A stretch of 64,000 bases of DNA from Callipepla californica brunnescens (taxonomy: Eukaryota > Chordata > Aves > Galliformes > Odontophoridae), in NCBI GenBank assembly GCA_023055505.1, contig JALIRH010000004.1, positions 36,585,502 through 36,649,501 on the forward strand, read 5' to 3'. The translations under genes were made by a program, and so were the position numbers. The notes beneath the pieces are model-generated. The model was not told where the DNA came from. It did not search any database and was given only the letters and a program-made list of their open reading frames with translations. Shown here piece by piece: positions 13,689 to 27,775 of the stretch (its first letter is position 1; every line of letters starts with the position of its first letter).

Positions 13689-14783
13689 TGATGCTCAAAG
13701 CCGGCAGCCCAGCCTAAAGCGAGCACCCCGACAAAACAGGGTCTCCGATCTCTGTGCCCTGCCTGCCCCGCCCGGGGAAACGGATAGACACCTGGAGTCC
13801 AGGCAGGGCTGAAAGATGTGGTCAGGCTGAGGGGATGGGGTAGGAGGGCTGGGAGGAGGCTCCGGGGTATCGGTGCCCTCCCCAAGCCCCCAGGCGCTTT
13901 GGAAGAAAAATGGAGGACGCTAGGGTGTCCCTTGTGCCTTTACCAGACACACACTACTTGCCTAATCTGCAGCTTTCCTCCTCTCCCTCCTGCTTTCCTC
14001 AAATACAAAGGAGGCTGCTAACAGTTTACAACAGAAGAGTTTTCAGTTCGAGTTACAACGTATGCCTCATCTTCCCCCCTTTAGCCAGAAAAACAAAACC
14101 CCAGCCCATCTGCAGAGCTGAAGTAAGAGTGTGAAATATTAACCCTGTCCTGCCTCCTCTTTTTCAATCCCTGTGAGAAGCAGATTATTCACTGGGAATG
14201 ATTTGCGGAGATACGCACATAGTTACGCGTGTCATGTGTCAGAGACCTATATTAGAATCAGTCCTGAGGTCTATAGCCAGAACCTTCTGAATTTCCAGGA
14301 ATCAAGTTTATAATATAAACTCTGTGCTTAAGTCAAATTTTTCCTGTGCTTTTTGCCCTATACTTCTTTTTACCCAATTGCCCTTTCTGTCTTGTTTTTC
14401 TATCTGTTGTTCAGATGTTAGTTAACCTTGTAAGAAGGGAGAAATCTTACACAAGTGAAAAATTAGGCAGTCTGAAGTGTGTGGCTCTCCTTGGGAAACT
14501 CTTATTGTGAAGGCTAGCACACTCTTTACAGTTCCACATTCAGTAAGTAAATAACACGCAGTCCTGTGTTCCCACACTTTATTCATCCTTACCCAGGAAG
14601 AGAAAATCAGTATTTGTGAATCCACCACCTTTGTTTGGTGGTGGCATGGAGGTCCTTTAAAGCAGTATGCAGTTTGGAGGAACTACATGGAGCAGTAGTG
14701 CAAGTTTTCCTGGGGGGAGGTGCTGGGTGTCTGTTCTTCCCCTAATCCAAGCACCCCTGTGGCTCTTGTTTTGTTCTGTGCAG

Positions 14784-14819
14784 GAGGAGGCGGGAGAGGC
14801 TGCTCTAAGGGAGAACATG
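14784..14819 (+). other. exon-like block, possible non-coding transcript exon
   Basis: A pyrimidine-rich tract ending in tgtgcag is followed by 36 bases and then a good donor (ATG|gtaaga). The 36 bases are open in frame 0 (12 codons, Glu/Ala-rich). The block lies 0.9 kb beyond the KCNK10 CpG island on the opposite strand. That would suit an exon of a divergent promoter-associated lncRNA. Splice-site strings of this quality also arise by chance, so the call is weak. Confidence 0.25.
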
Positions 14820-15498
14820 GTAAGAATTATAATGAGCCTGTTCAGTCAGACTTGAATTTGAGATGATTGCAATGATGACACCAGAAGAACAGGGTATTTC
14901 CTTTGCAAGCACTGTACAACGCATTTTGAAGAGGCTTTGGGATTCCTGTTGATGTTACTTCTGCAAACTGAGTGGAAAAGATTGAGAGCAGGCTTTGCAA
15001 ATTGCGCAGTGTGATTGCCTGAGTCATGACTGGAAACCTTTTTGCTACTCTAGTAACCTAGAAAGACTTCCAAGACTTCTGAACCCTTCATTCTAAAGGA
15101 CTACTAATTATATATATAAATATACACATGTGCATACATAAAATATACACATACATATGACATTTCTTCAGTATTCCAGTTTCCAGCTTATTTGTATCTT
15201 CCTTTTATGTTACTGGTAAAAACTTACATATAGATAAATATTACTTAACTGTGATTAGGAGCTCAGTCACTCTAACCCAAGCAGTACTTTGTCTTTTCTT
15301 GCCATAGCTACTAACAGTTTATTGATGAGGTGGTTATTATGCTCTAATAATCTGTCCACTGAGAACTCACCCAAAATCAACAAACTCAAACAGGCTCCAG
15401 AAAGGCCAACAGTGTTTAGTACTTAATAATGTAAGCATGAAATGAAACTACAATCTAAAGGTGAACTCTTCAGGCAATTTCATTACCAAGAATTTCCA

Positions 15499-15518
15499 AA
15501 ATAAATAAATAAATAAAT
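15499..15518. repeat. (AAAT)n microsatellite
   Basis: About five tandem copies of an AAAT unit. A similar short array lies at about 16,413-16,431. Confidence 0.85.
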
Positions 15519-17904
15519 GCCCAGATTCTGATCGTCGCTGTCTAAAGAAGAGTGATTTTTCAGGTGGCCTTAAGAACCTTATATTATTAAACTGAACCTA
15601 GAGAAACATCATATTTGCTTGACTTATAATATCTTTAAAACACTAAACTCATAATAATGAGACCACACCATATTCCTGTCTTTTGTATCCTCCTAATATT
15701 CCCATATTCCTCAAAGGTATCTGTAAGCTTTACAGTAAGTTTTGCCTTGGCTCCAGCTATACAGTTTAAAAATCCTGTGGTAAATCGATTGTGATCTGTC
15801 AGGTACAGAAACACGTGATATCATATAATTGTTTTGCAATTTTTTACCATGTTATGACCATGGAAATCTTGCTCGATTATTTCAATACCTCAGACCTGTA
15901 GTTTTATCTAGTCGGCCAATTTATTCCCAAAGTAACTCGTTTAAAATCAATGGGGTTACTCCAGAGATGGATTTGGCACAATGAGCGCATCTTTCACTGA
16001 CAGCACAGCTGTTGCATAGAAACTAAGTATTATCTTATGCAAATAAAAGGCCTTTCACCCCTCGGTGATGTCAAATTCTCATGATAGGCAGAACTGGTGC
16101 CTTGAAGCTATAGTGTTTCAAGCTGTTACTCTGTCAACTTTTATAAGCTAAATGGATTCAGTAATGTTTAATATTTAAATAGGAGACCACCAAGAAAAGA
16201 AAAACTATAGCACAATCAATCTACTTCAGTACTTCCATAAAATTTTTCAGGTCTTACCTTTTTTAACAGTAGTTTATCAAACCAGCCTGCATAAATTCTT
16301 CAGATTTTATGTCCTCAGAGTATAAGGCACTCAGTGTCTTACAGGAGTTGGCTTGTGACCATCACAACACAACAGACAAGACACTATCTATTACATGCAC
16401 TCCCATTGGCAAAAATAAATAAATAAATAAGTGATAAGTGCCATTAATCTGTTCAATAGTAACATGGCATGAGTGCCTTAGAAGCTGTTCTGGTGTAACT
16501 GAAAGAAAGCTACAGCAGAACAGATGAATAAATATATCTTATACCTAATTAAATCCAGTGAATAGGAAGTAGAAAATGCATCAGTGGTAGATAGGAATTA
16601 CCTGTAAATTTATGTTCAATTTCGTGGTCATAATGAAGGTTAGGTGGAAATCTTTTGCAGTCTTTGCTTCATCAGTTTGCAGTGTGCACATTTGGGCATG
16701 TAACCATTCAGTTTCTGGTTATGGACATGGTTGCTAGACATGTGTTATTTCTGATTTTGAAGATACTTTGTTCAGTTTACTGCCATGGGACTACTCTTAC
16801 TTACTCTAAGACTAAGAAATCCAGAGCATGATCCAAGTGAAGGTCATTCTGTTCCTTATGTTCTATATGTTCTGTATCTAGGAATTGAGATGTTAACTAA
16901 TAATCAGGATTACCACATCTTGTACAAGGAAAACGAACCTGCTATTGTCTTTTGCTGCTTGCAGTTTCTTAGAAACCATTAAGCCTTGGTTTTCATTCAT
17001 GCAGAGATGAACCCATAGAACTGCAAGTCTTTATTGGCAGAAATGATTTTAATAAAATTGTTGCGTCTGAGGCTTCTGCCAGAATGGTACTGTACAGATC
17101 TGCCCTGTTTGATTTACCACAGACAATCACCAAGTTCCCTTGGCCAGTGACACTAAACAGAATACACTGTGGATACTCTCTCTCATATCCTAATGCATCA
17201 TTCATATCTCCAGCCTCACTGTAAGCATCCACCCCCTGAATGCCAGAACTGAAGAAAGGGTGCCTGGTTTGCAGTCTGTAATTATCTATTTCATCCTCAG
17301 TTCTTTCCTGGTAATAATTTTTTATTAGCCAGACTCAAGCTTTCAGACACCTGTTACACTAATCCCTTTATTTTGCCAGCAAAGACTGAAATGCTAGCTC
17401 ACATTTTTATTCTATCTTAAGAAGTACAGTCCATGGACATTATTACTGTAATAATATAACGTAGCATTTTGTTCTGAAAGGTTTGCCATGTAAAACAAGT
17501 ATTAACTCAAGCTCCATAGTACTGAATCTCTGATGGAACCCACTTACATCTGTTTCATATTAGTTTAATTTGACTTCAGTACAATTACTTCTGAATCACG
17601 GTCATGGGAGAATTACAATCTGGCCCTTAGTTTTTTTTCCATGATGTCTGCAAAGAATCCTCATAAGATCAAAGTCTGATATGTAACAAAAATAGAAAAC
17701 TTGATTAATAAAAACAAGCCACCAATATGATTTTAGAGCAGCAGCAGTTCTGTTCTCTTCCCTCTTGTCATTTTTTAAAGATTTATTACAAGATAGCTAC
17801 ACGAAGCTTTACCTTAGCAGGTCGATAACTTTATATTAAACAGGAAATTTGGGAGTTAGCTTTCAGAGATACCCATGTTTCTTAGTCACTCACATCACTA
17901 GCAG

Positions 17905-18130
17905 AGTCGTGTGAGGACGGGTGCAGTGTGCAGAAGAGGGCCCAGCCCGCTGGTGGCTTTCAGGACCCTGGACAGTTGAAGCTGGAAACGGGAAGGGGTT
18001 GGGGGGAAGTGGCGATTCCGCAGCGTCGGCCCCAGCCGCCCTGCTGCCTGACAGCCTGGCCCCAGGCACTGCTTTCCCACGTCCCATGCGAGATCCTGGC
18101 CTGCCAACGCGATGCAGAAGCAATGCAGTG
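17905..18130. other. isolated GC-rich islet
   Basis: About 220 bp of distinctly GC-rich sequence carries roughly a dozen CpGs and is flanked on both sides by AT-rich DNA. The right edge has loosely repeated 'caatgcag'-like words. Overlapping short open frames run on both strands, with no recognised protein. It could be a small CpG-island promoter of a non-coding transcript, an enhancer-like islet, or a remnant of an LTR or processed insertion. I cannot choose between these. Confidence 0.5.
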
Positions 18131-20868
18131 ACAATGCAGGCTTTCTAAAGCAATGTAGCAGCAGGCACAGGGGAAGAGTAGCATGTATCCGGACAAGGAA
18201 AATAAGAGATGGAGGATAAAGGGAAGTGGGTATCAGAAGCATACTGAAAAGAGTCATGGCCAATCACCTTATTGAAGTTGCAAAAAGAGAATGGGAAAAC
18301 ACAAAAGCCTGTGATTTGATTGAAGGATTGGATAATAAATGGCCTTGGCCTGGATAAGGAAAAAGGGGTGGGACATGGGCTCTTCAGATTGAAAGAATAA
18401 TGGTGGATAAATGAGTGGGTGTATTTAATGTATTACAGAAATATATTAAATCACATCTGCAAATTCAGAAGTCATTCAAGGAGTCATGTATAATTGCACT
18501 ACTGAAGAGCATTAAGGAAAACAGAATCGTGTTTTAATGTATATGATTGTTGCTCTAATATTTCTTTGTTCAATGTCTTCAAATCAAATACAGAGCATTG
18601 TATTTAGAATGCATAAGGATCTTGGGCAAGACTTCAGATTATTTTCCTTACTGCAGTGTAATCTGACTATTTCCTACCTAATCTGCAGGACTAATAGAAC
18701 TAAGTTAGCTGCTTGCACATCCTGACTTGCCTTCCACCAAACACAGCATTCAAACTTACCAGACAGTATGGCAGGGTTAGGGGCCACACACACAAAGGAA
18801 GTTTGAAATGCTGGTCCCAGAAGCAATGTCTTATCACACATTTTAATGAAAACTTTCATCATTTCTTAGAATCAAGCATGCCAGTAAATGCAGCTGTTCC
18901 TTTCAGTGTTCTTCACTGTATCGTTCCAGCCAAACCATCCCAGCAGCCTATTAAATGTGGGGACTCATGCAACTATAAAATAGTTAAAGCAAGGAGGAAC
19001 AGACTGCACAGGCACTACTAACTGTAACCAGTCTTCCTACAGCTTTCAGTTGTGCCTATTTCTTTACTCTGAACAGCAAGGGAACAAAGAAGCTATGCTG
19101 GGCATTTAAAGGGCTGACTACAACATTTTTACAGTACTCAGTACAGCTTTACAACTTTCTATATTAGGCAACATATTTATCACTCGAGTAGTAAGAAGAT
19201 GTTCCCAAAATGTGAAGGTGATGTTATTTATCATGGAGCTGTGGAATATGGAATTAATAAGGCTTCAATTTCCATTACACTTCTAGAACTTTCTTCTAGT
19301 TTCTCCCAACTTTGTAGCTGAGTGCAGACATCTTTCATCCAAACTCCACAGATGCAGAACTTTTGAAGTCAGTCAGTATTTTAGCCATTGTTTGAAGGGT
19401 AACACCCTGAATTGGCTAGGTCTTTGTACCTGCACACAACTAGCCACATCAGCACTGGACCTCTTGGGAAAAAGACTTTGAAATAGGATGGTATTTCAAG
19501 CAAAAACCAAATCAATAGATTAATATTCTGTTGTAGGAAGAGTGGGGGCTATGTTCTGAGTGTAGATTAGAAATCATTAATATTTATTACTGGAGCAGTG
19601 CCAAGCACTATAATGATAAGCAGAAAAATGTCTCATGATGGATTATCTCAATATACTAGCAAGGAAAAAGAGCTATTCCCACATTTCTGAAAATAAAGTA
19701 GGTGCATCCCAGTTTGAATATATGCACAAACCATACACATGCACATATATGTAGCCATGAATATGAAGCAGAAATACAAACACATGAGTGGAATCTAGTG
19801 GACTTGGAAAAAAATAAAAAATGAAAGTAATGAAATGACTGGATTCATCCTAGTATGTAACATCAACTTCTACAACAACTACCCTGATGATCATATCCCA
19901 CATTTCATTAACTGTTTTGTAGTGTATTCCGAGATAAAATACAGTGAGATTACAAGTTTAGATGTAACATGGAAAGTGATTGCAGTGTTATTCACACATG
20001 GCATACTCTCACCAAAGTGAGAAGCTCACTGTGAATCAAGCCATAGGCAGTGGCTTCTCACAGTTAGCAGATCTGCTACAGCCTACAGACCAGCAGGCGA
20101 CATGCATTTCATTTTGCTACCCATGAAAAGAAGTGTGTCACCTACATAATTATAGTAAGTTTCTGGACTATATGTAGTCTGGGAATAGAAAGGTAATGAT
20201 GAGGTTGTGTGAATTGGGAACTGCACTGAGATAACATGTCTTTATGCTGAAGAATGGAAAAATAGTGTGCATAAACTTCCTAAGCTAACAATTGCACGTT
20301 CTCTATAAGCTGACTCCTTTGTATATTTGCATTTTGAAACAGACATCATTTAAGTGTTTTATGGAGCAACTCAGGAATGCTTCCTTGATGCTAAAACAGA
20401 TGCAGTTACTGCTGAATGTAACATACAGAAAAGTCTTGAGATCTTAAACGAACAACAAAAACCACTATACATTTTTTACATCTTCACTCTATATTTTTCT
20501 ATAAAGATCCCATTTAGTAATATTCCTTACAATACAAACAAGACAAGGATAATCTCTAGCACAGAGATTTAACATGTTTGTTAAAAGGACAGATCAAAAT
20601 TACTTGTACTACAAAATGTATGTACAAATGAGACAAGCAATCTCTTTTACTTTCCTTCTTTTTTTCTTTTTCCTTTTTTAATATCACAAAGAAATAGTTT
20701 CACAAGGCTATCTGTTAATGCACTAAGACACTCTTCCACCCCTCATTTAGAACACTTCTTTGAAATTCTAAGGAGTATTGAGGATTGGTGACTGTTTTAT
20801 TTCAGCAGCTGTCATCCAGTGTGTTCAAAAGTGACAAGTGCTTTTCTGTTGACAGATGAAGATACCTT

Positions 20869-20890
20869 AAAAAAAAAAAAAAAAAAAAAA
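20869..20890. repeat. poly(A) tract, 22 A
   Basis: A homopolymer A run in the intergenic spacer, with no retroelement body recognised next to it. Confidence 0.9.
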
Positions 20891-23800
20891 GGTATTCACT
20901 CAAAGAAAAGGAAGATGCCCATTCAAATTATTTTCCAGCTGACCACTGAAGAGCTCAGGAATACAAAGCAATTATTCCTGCCCAGGTTCCCAAAGTTATT
21001 TCGGCAACCAGCTCCAACAGATTTAAAAGGAATTAGGCACATAAATATCTTGTGAATCTCATTTTAAATAAAACAACAAATTCCTCAGTACTCTAACCAT
21101 GCTAATAGAATAAAAGAAGTAAAGAATTTGGCACCAAGCTATGTTGCAAGCATTTTGAGTAAGGGAAGAAGATGGAACAAATGAAAGTTCTGTCAGCATC
21201 ATAACTAATTATCTACACAAACCGTGGTAGTAATTTACTCAATTGTAGAGTTCAGAAGTAACTTAAAAGCGTACATTTACGGTGCAAGTCTTCTTAGTAC
21301 CAAGTAGGAACTCAGAGCAGCTACAGTTATATAAATTTTGACAGAAATTTGATGCTACTAACATTAGTTGCTGCTAAATATATAAACAGGCATGGAAGTT
21401 TGCCATTACAGGTCCTTGCTAGATAGATCGATAATTTACCTTTGCCAGTGCTTGTACTTGATATTTCAAGGAGAAACATAATACAGCTAGTTTTGTTTTC
21501 TTTTGCATCTTCCAGCTGATATCTGAAAACTATCCCTTAGCAAAACAGGATCATGAAAATCTTCTTACAGATGAGTTTACTGGTGTGTAGAATGGTCTAG
21601 CATCTCATTTAGTTTCATGAAAATCCTGAATAGACTGAAAATTGGAAATGAGAATTTTCAAAGCCAAACACTCAGCCAAGAAAACAAAAAACAAAACAGT
21701 AATTTTACGATGTAAGAACCCACACTGGTATATTGAAAAACTCTGCTGTTAAAAATATAATGCAAGAATCAAAACACACATATCCACTGCTATCATTTTG
21801 CCTGGTAAAAATGTATCTCTACCAGCAGTTCATTGCATATAAAATATGCCACACATGAAACTATCCACCTCCTCAATTATCACAAATATCAATAAATTAT
21901 GCATGCTGGCTTCTTGGGTTATAAATCAGCACTTCATATTAGTTTCTGGCAATACAACATCGTTCTTTAATTATAACTAATACCTCATTTGTGATTTTGT
22001 AACAGTCCAAAAAGAACAAATCGTAAAAGCTATTTAATTTTTCATTTTATTTAATCACAGAAATCCATACCTGTCAATGCATTCGTGTATGTCAACTTCA
22101 TTTTTCTTACTTCAGAAATTGTCTGTTTTGAAGAGCAGTGGCCAAAATTGATACACAGACATGGTCATCAATATGTGTTACAAATTTAACTTATTTACAG
22201 TTGGCTTTTTTTGCATATTTTTTCAGGCTTTTTCACATACTAACATGTTTATTTCTCTCATAACTGGGTAAAGATATATATTCAAGGCAAATCACAGAAA
22301 ATCTGGGATTCTTCTGTCTCCTCATTTCCTATAGGAAACTCACTGAAGCAGTGAGATTAATACTAACTTAACAGGCAACAAACTCAAAAATAAAAGATAT
22401 TATATTTAGTATTTGAGTCCTGAGCATGCTTTTTCTGCTTCAGAGGTGTGACACCTTTAAGACGGACAGGCCTTGGTTTAGATCTGTTTTACTCTGTCTG
22501 GGTGGATTTTTAAATGAGTTTGTTTTTTCCTTTTTCTATTACAACAAATGTTTACAAAACAAAAAGATTTGAAATACAACAAATAGATGGATTGCGCATG
22601 AAAATTCTCTTAGATATGGCTGCTTTTCATGAAAATTTACGAAATGAATATATTTAAGGTTTAGCTTGAGGAATCACATCACTAAAACAAGGATCTATTT
22701 TTGGCCTACTTTGTTTTCTACAATCACATTAATTATTTATTAATCAGGGGTTAGTAATAAAAGGCAGCTAAATTGCTTTTGTTTGCACTTGTTTCCGATT
22801 CTCCTACTACACAGTAGTACAAAGAAATCCAGCTATTGCAAACATCAGATACACAAGAATCTGATCACCCACAGCATCCTCAGAGAAGGAGAGGCTGCCG
22901 TGGGAACTGACTCCTAAGTCAGTCAACTAATACAGCCACATGTTTTCACTGTTTTTGGAGAAGCATGTTTTCAGATGAGTACTGCTGCCACAGTCACAGC
23001 ACAGAAGCACGGAAAACACAAACTTGACCAGTAATGTAATCCACAAAACTTACTGAAATCCTAAAGAAATGTACACTGGAATCTTTACATTAAAAATAAA
23101 TATTAAGAAAAAAAGACACACAGAAAAAAGACAAACTTTCCAGCAAACAAAATGCCAATCATTTTTTCTTACACACAAAAAGGAGAATTGACAGGTCTCA
23201 AGTATCTTCAACCCAATTTCCAACTTTTTAAATCAAAGATTTTTGTTGTCTCAAAATTACTGAAAGAACCACTTCTTCAAACAATTCCAGAGCAACCAAG
23301 AAGATGTATCTTCACACCTGCCAAAGAAAAGACAACAGTCTGACATAGTTTGTACTCAACTCCATTTTGTTCTGAGGAATCACTTTGCTTTATGTATGAC
23401 CTATTTCTTCTCAGGTATTTAATTCCACCTGAAAAAATTGCTAATGTTATGCCAAAGAACAACTAAGGCTGCTTAGAACTTGCATTATTCTTTAAAAAAA
23501 AATCAAATTACTTTTTTCTTAAACTCCTCCCTCCTCAATCCCTGAATTTAGAGAAATTATTAACAAACACCTCCAGTAAAGTGAACAGAAATTCCCTCCT
23601 CATAACTTCTGCTGGAGTGAAAAGAATCTGCTAATATTTTTTAACTAGACCCTTGCTCTTCAGACAGAGAGCTTACCCCACAATGATGTTTCTCCAGAAA
23701 CTTACAGATATCTGAGAAAAGTAGAGAAATAAAAGAGAATTGCATGGGGGCAAGGAACACAGCAAGCCACAACTAAGTTGCCAAACTCAAGATGAAAGAA

Positions 23801-26800
23801 AAACATTACTTAAAATCAAGATTAACTCTGGTGCAACATATAGCATATAACCATCATGGCGTAAAAGGTTTCTAGCCACCTAAGGAATAAAATTGAGCAA
23901 ACTTTGAAATAAAAGCATAAAAATTTTAAGATAAGAGCCTGAGCAGTTTATGAAATATTTATATGATATTGTTGCCTGTTATTAAAGAAACCATCATAGC
24001 ACGTAAGACTTTTCTCTATCCTAGTCATATTATCCTTTATTTCTGAATTCTACAACTGGTTTGATTACTCAGAATAATTTCAACTCTTGTGTGGAATTTC
24101 TACATTCCATTATGCTCTCTTTTTAACAGCCAGTGGTATTCATATTTAAAAGTCAGCCTTTCCCTTCTGATTTCTGTGACAAGAGATAAAAAAATAAATA
24201 TCATTCTGTGTTCAGTACTCATCCGTATCATCTAATCAGCAGTTTTTATATTTATGATTCAAACAATAGATGTTATTTATGTTCCTACTGATAAGATGTA
24301 CAGTGCAAAAATCTAATTCCAAATATGCAGACAAGTGAGCTAACTCTGTCTCCATTTTACTACAAGCTATGAATCATGTTAAGGTGATTTAGACAGCAGC
24401 CTACTCAGGTACCTGACTCGGGGTGTACACAAGGTCACACAAGTCACTGACAGACTGTAAACAGACTGCAAGCATCCTGACTCCTGGGTCTGTGAAACAT
24501 CCATCAAACTGAACTCCTCTTATTTCTTCCTGATGCATATAACATGTTTATGGGGAGAAAGGTGCTATTATACAAAATTTTAAAACATTAAAATTCAGGT
24601 TCTGTCTCGATCAGAATCTGGACTTTCCTGAAGTCTTACAACATCAGTATCAATACACAAATTCAATGAGTAGCAGATTTTTTCCTTGGAAGATAACTCA
24701 AAGTTGAACGAAAGTTCTAGACAATGTAAAAAAAAAGTATCTACTGTACTTCTTCCTAAAATGTTTTTATTTTGTTGGCTTTTTTTTTCCTACTATTAAT
24801 AAATTGATCCCACAGAAAATAAATGCTCTTGTAAAACTTATTGCAAGAGCTATACTTTATACCCCTCCAATTTGATTATTGTTGTTCTCTTGCCCACTGC
24901 TTTCTTTCACACATAGTTACAAGTGGTTAAAGTGACAAGAAATTGCTATTACTTATGCAACACAGCATGCAAGAGATTTTCTCAGTCTGTCATCTTTCTC
25001 TTTCAGTACACGTAAACAAAGAAGCAATGCCATTACAGTACCTTCTAAATCCAAAATAAACCCCCAAACTATTCCAGTTGGGAATTTCTATTTCTAGAAA
25101 AAATGTATGTCACAAGCCATGTAGACAGATACAAAACTACAGCGGAAAACTAGAGTATATTTGTATTCTGGCTTGCAGGCACTTTTAAAGCCACCCTTGA
25201 GAATTTCTCTTCTTGACCTTGGCAAATCCGAAGGAACTCTCTTGTGCATATAGGATCCCATTTGTTTGAGCATGTGCATGGATTCACACAATACTGAGCA
25301 AGTATGAGCACTCTGTAATGGCTGTGTACAAGGTAGATGGGCCGCACAAATGCTGCATTGACATTCTTCTGTCTGCCTGCTGTAGGCTGGGTAGACACAG
25401 GCAATCCATCTTGGCCCATTCAAATTTAATAGAGATGTCATTTATATTTGACTAATTTGAGTCCTAATTTTCTGTTATTGAGTGAAATATAAAAAATATG
25501 TTTTCATCCTTTTCCTCTTAATTACTACGAGTAAGTATTTCCTTGTGACACAATAGAGAGTATTAGAAAATACAACGTATCTTATGCTTTGGTTATGACA
25601 TTCCTGTAGTTTTTCCCCTTAAAATTCCAATTACACCATTAGTTATTGCAGTATGTATTCTCAATACCTAATCATTCAAATAAAATAATGAGAAAAGGAC
25701 AGCTCTCAGCAGTCAGCACTAAAAAAGGACTATTTTTCATTTACAACCTTCTTGTCTGTAAACTTTCATGGGAACAGTAGATAAACAGAAAATGACACAG
25801 TGTAAGAATAAATATAAGCAGATCTTGAGTCACCCCAGCTACAGGGTTTTACATTACAGCCAAAAATAACATCTACAATTTGTATGTTTTTTCCCTGTCA
25901 CATTTAAAAAATATTTTTGTATCACAGGGGCAGATGCGTGATAATACTGTACAAAACTGAAAAGAAAGAATAGATGTACAGAGTATGTCTGCACAGCAGC
26001 TTCCTGAGGGAGTTTTGGTAGTATTTATTCATACTGCAGGGGAGACATTTTCTTCTTAAAGTTACAAATAGTATGGCAGTTTAACACTGTGCCATTATAT
26101 AGTCCTACAGTTCCAGTCACCTTTATCATATTCCCTCTTACTTTAAATTAGCTTGCTTATTGCATTCTAAATTACAGCATATTAAAAACTTCAAGTTTTA
26201 AGACATGGATCATCTCCTCTTAATTGTTTCTGCATCATCATTTCCAGTGGGGCCCTAGCCTTTACAAAAATATCTGACTACTGCTGTCATACAACAATAA
26301 TAAAACAACTGAACATGCTGCCATGAAGAAAGGGAGAGTTTCCAGCCCTGTCAGAATGCATTACTTCTGTATCATACGATTCGTGTAGACAACACAACTT
26401 AAAACAACTCTGAAGCCCAAATGACCAAAAAACATGTAGCACAGTGGCAAACATGAGGCTGACAAGAAATCTCTCCTAGAAAAATGTGCTTAAAAAAAAA
26501 CACCCTAGATTTTACTTCAAACTTTCCATTCTATCTTTGCACCAGCTCTCGGAGAGGTACTCCTCTTGCCTGACAAAAAAATTTCCCAGGTGGAATCAGA
26601 GTCTGCTCAGGCAGTCTGTTTAAATGTGTTCAGAAAGCACTGTCTCCTCTGATGTTTCAGGGAAACTTTTTTCTTTCTGTATCGTTATAGAAGAATGGAT
26701 TATGAGTGCAATAGTCTGAAAGTGCAGGCTGGGGATTTATGCAAGGAAGCGGATACCTGTTGTAAGCAGCAGCCAGTGTTGGGAAGGTGCACATGCTGAG

Positions 26801-27251
26801 GCACAGGCAGATGACAAAGGCACACAGCAAGAGGGCACTGGTGCCAAAATGGAGAGAGCAAGAATCTCAAAAAAAACTAAGAAACTTATTTCCATCTCAA
26901 AGTACACAGTGCGAAGAATTCAGGGCTTTGCTGTATGAGCAGTGTGCAGATCTGGTTTTGAGAATGCCTTCTGCCTGCATATGTAGGCTTACTTAGATAG
27001 ACAGGCATAAGGAAAACAAAGCACGATGGAAAATCAATGGCCTGAAACAAAGATTCTCAAAAAAAATTTGAAGAATTCAGTTCTCCAGGATATACAAAAA
27101 CTATTTTTTTCCAAGCAGGTTAAATCCCAGAAATGTAGAATTCTGACATTACAAATTGATCTCTGTCCCAGATGAAATGCCACTTATTGGGGGTGCTGCT
27201 TGACATGCAGTGTTTTTAAGAGGAAACAAGGCTGGTCTGTGCTAATCATGC

Positions 27252-27277
27252 AAAAAAAAAAAAAAAAAAAAAAAAAA
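27252..27277. repeat. poly(A) tract, 26 A
   Basis: A pure A run about 170 bp before a CR1 copy. CR1 elements do not end in poly(A), so the two are probably unrelated. Confidence 0.9.
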
Positions 27278-27443
27278 GGTAAGTATCTTATGGAGTGCTC
27301 CTTTTTCTGATATCCTTTTCTCTAACAAATCTGTTTCTTCCACAAAAGTAATCACTACATAGGTCTTGAGAATGCTCTTTTGTTGCAAAATACTATTGAC
27401 TATAAAAATGCAGAACAGCAGGACTCTACATCAGGCCAAGGAA

Positions 27444-27775
27444 TCAAAGAAATATTGAGGCTGGAAAAGACCACTAAGATCATCTAGTCCCACAACTGAC
27501 CCATCACCATCATGCCACTAAGCCATGTCCCTCAGTGCCACATCTAACCATTTCTTGAACAGCTCCAGGGATGATGCTCCACTACCTCCCTGGGCATTCT
27601 ATGCCAGTGTGTTACCATTCTTTCAGAGAATAAATTTTTCCTGTTATCACAGGAAATCTGAACCTCCTCTGGCACAACTTCAGGCCATTCTCTCCGTCCT
27701 GTCACTGTTATCTGAGAGATGAGGCCAAACTCCACCTCACTACAACCTCCTTTCAGGAAGCTGTAGAGAGCAGTA
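27444..27775 (-). mobile_element. CR1 LINE, 3' part, reverse orientation
   Basis: The left end reads as the reverse complement of a CR1 3' terminus ('gaccactaagatcatctagt' type). It is followed by the familiar inverted CR1 3' UTR and ORF2-end words: 'acagctccagggatgatg', 'cctgggcattctatgcc', 'cttcaggccattctctc'. This is a 5'-truncated copy of about 330 bp with many substitutions and no intact reading frame. CR1 is the dominant non-LTR retrotransposon of birds and other reptiles. The boundaries are approximate. Confidence 0.85.

Larger units (their letters stand above)
12880..13900 (-). promoter_or_regulatory. KCNK10: CpG island, KCNK10 promoter / 5' UTR
   Basis: About 1 kb of GC-rich, CpG-rich DNA sits directly upstream of the KCNK10 ATG in an otherwise AT-rich region. 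It contains many GGGG/CCCC boxes of the kind bound by SP/KLF factors, and no TATA box that I can place. This is the expected position for the transcription start and 5' UTR of the exon at 12,720-12,771. The long open frames on both strands here follow from the lack of stop codons in GC-rich DNA, and none resembles a known protein. The exact transcription start is not determinable. Confidence 0.75.
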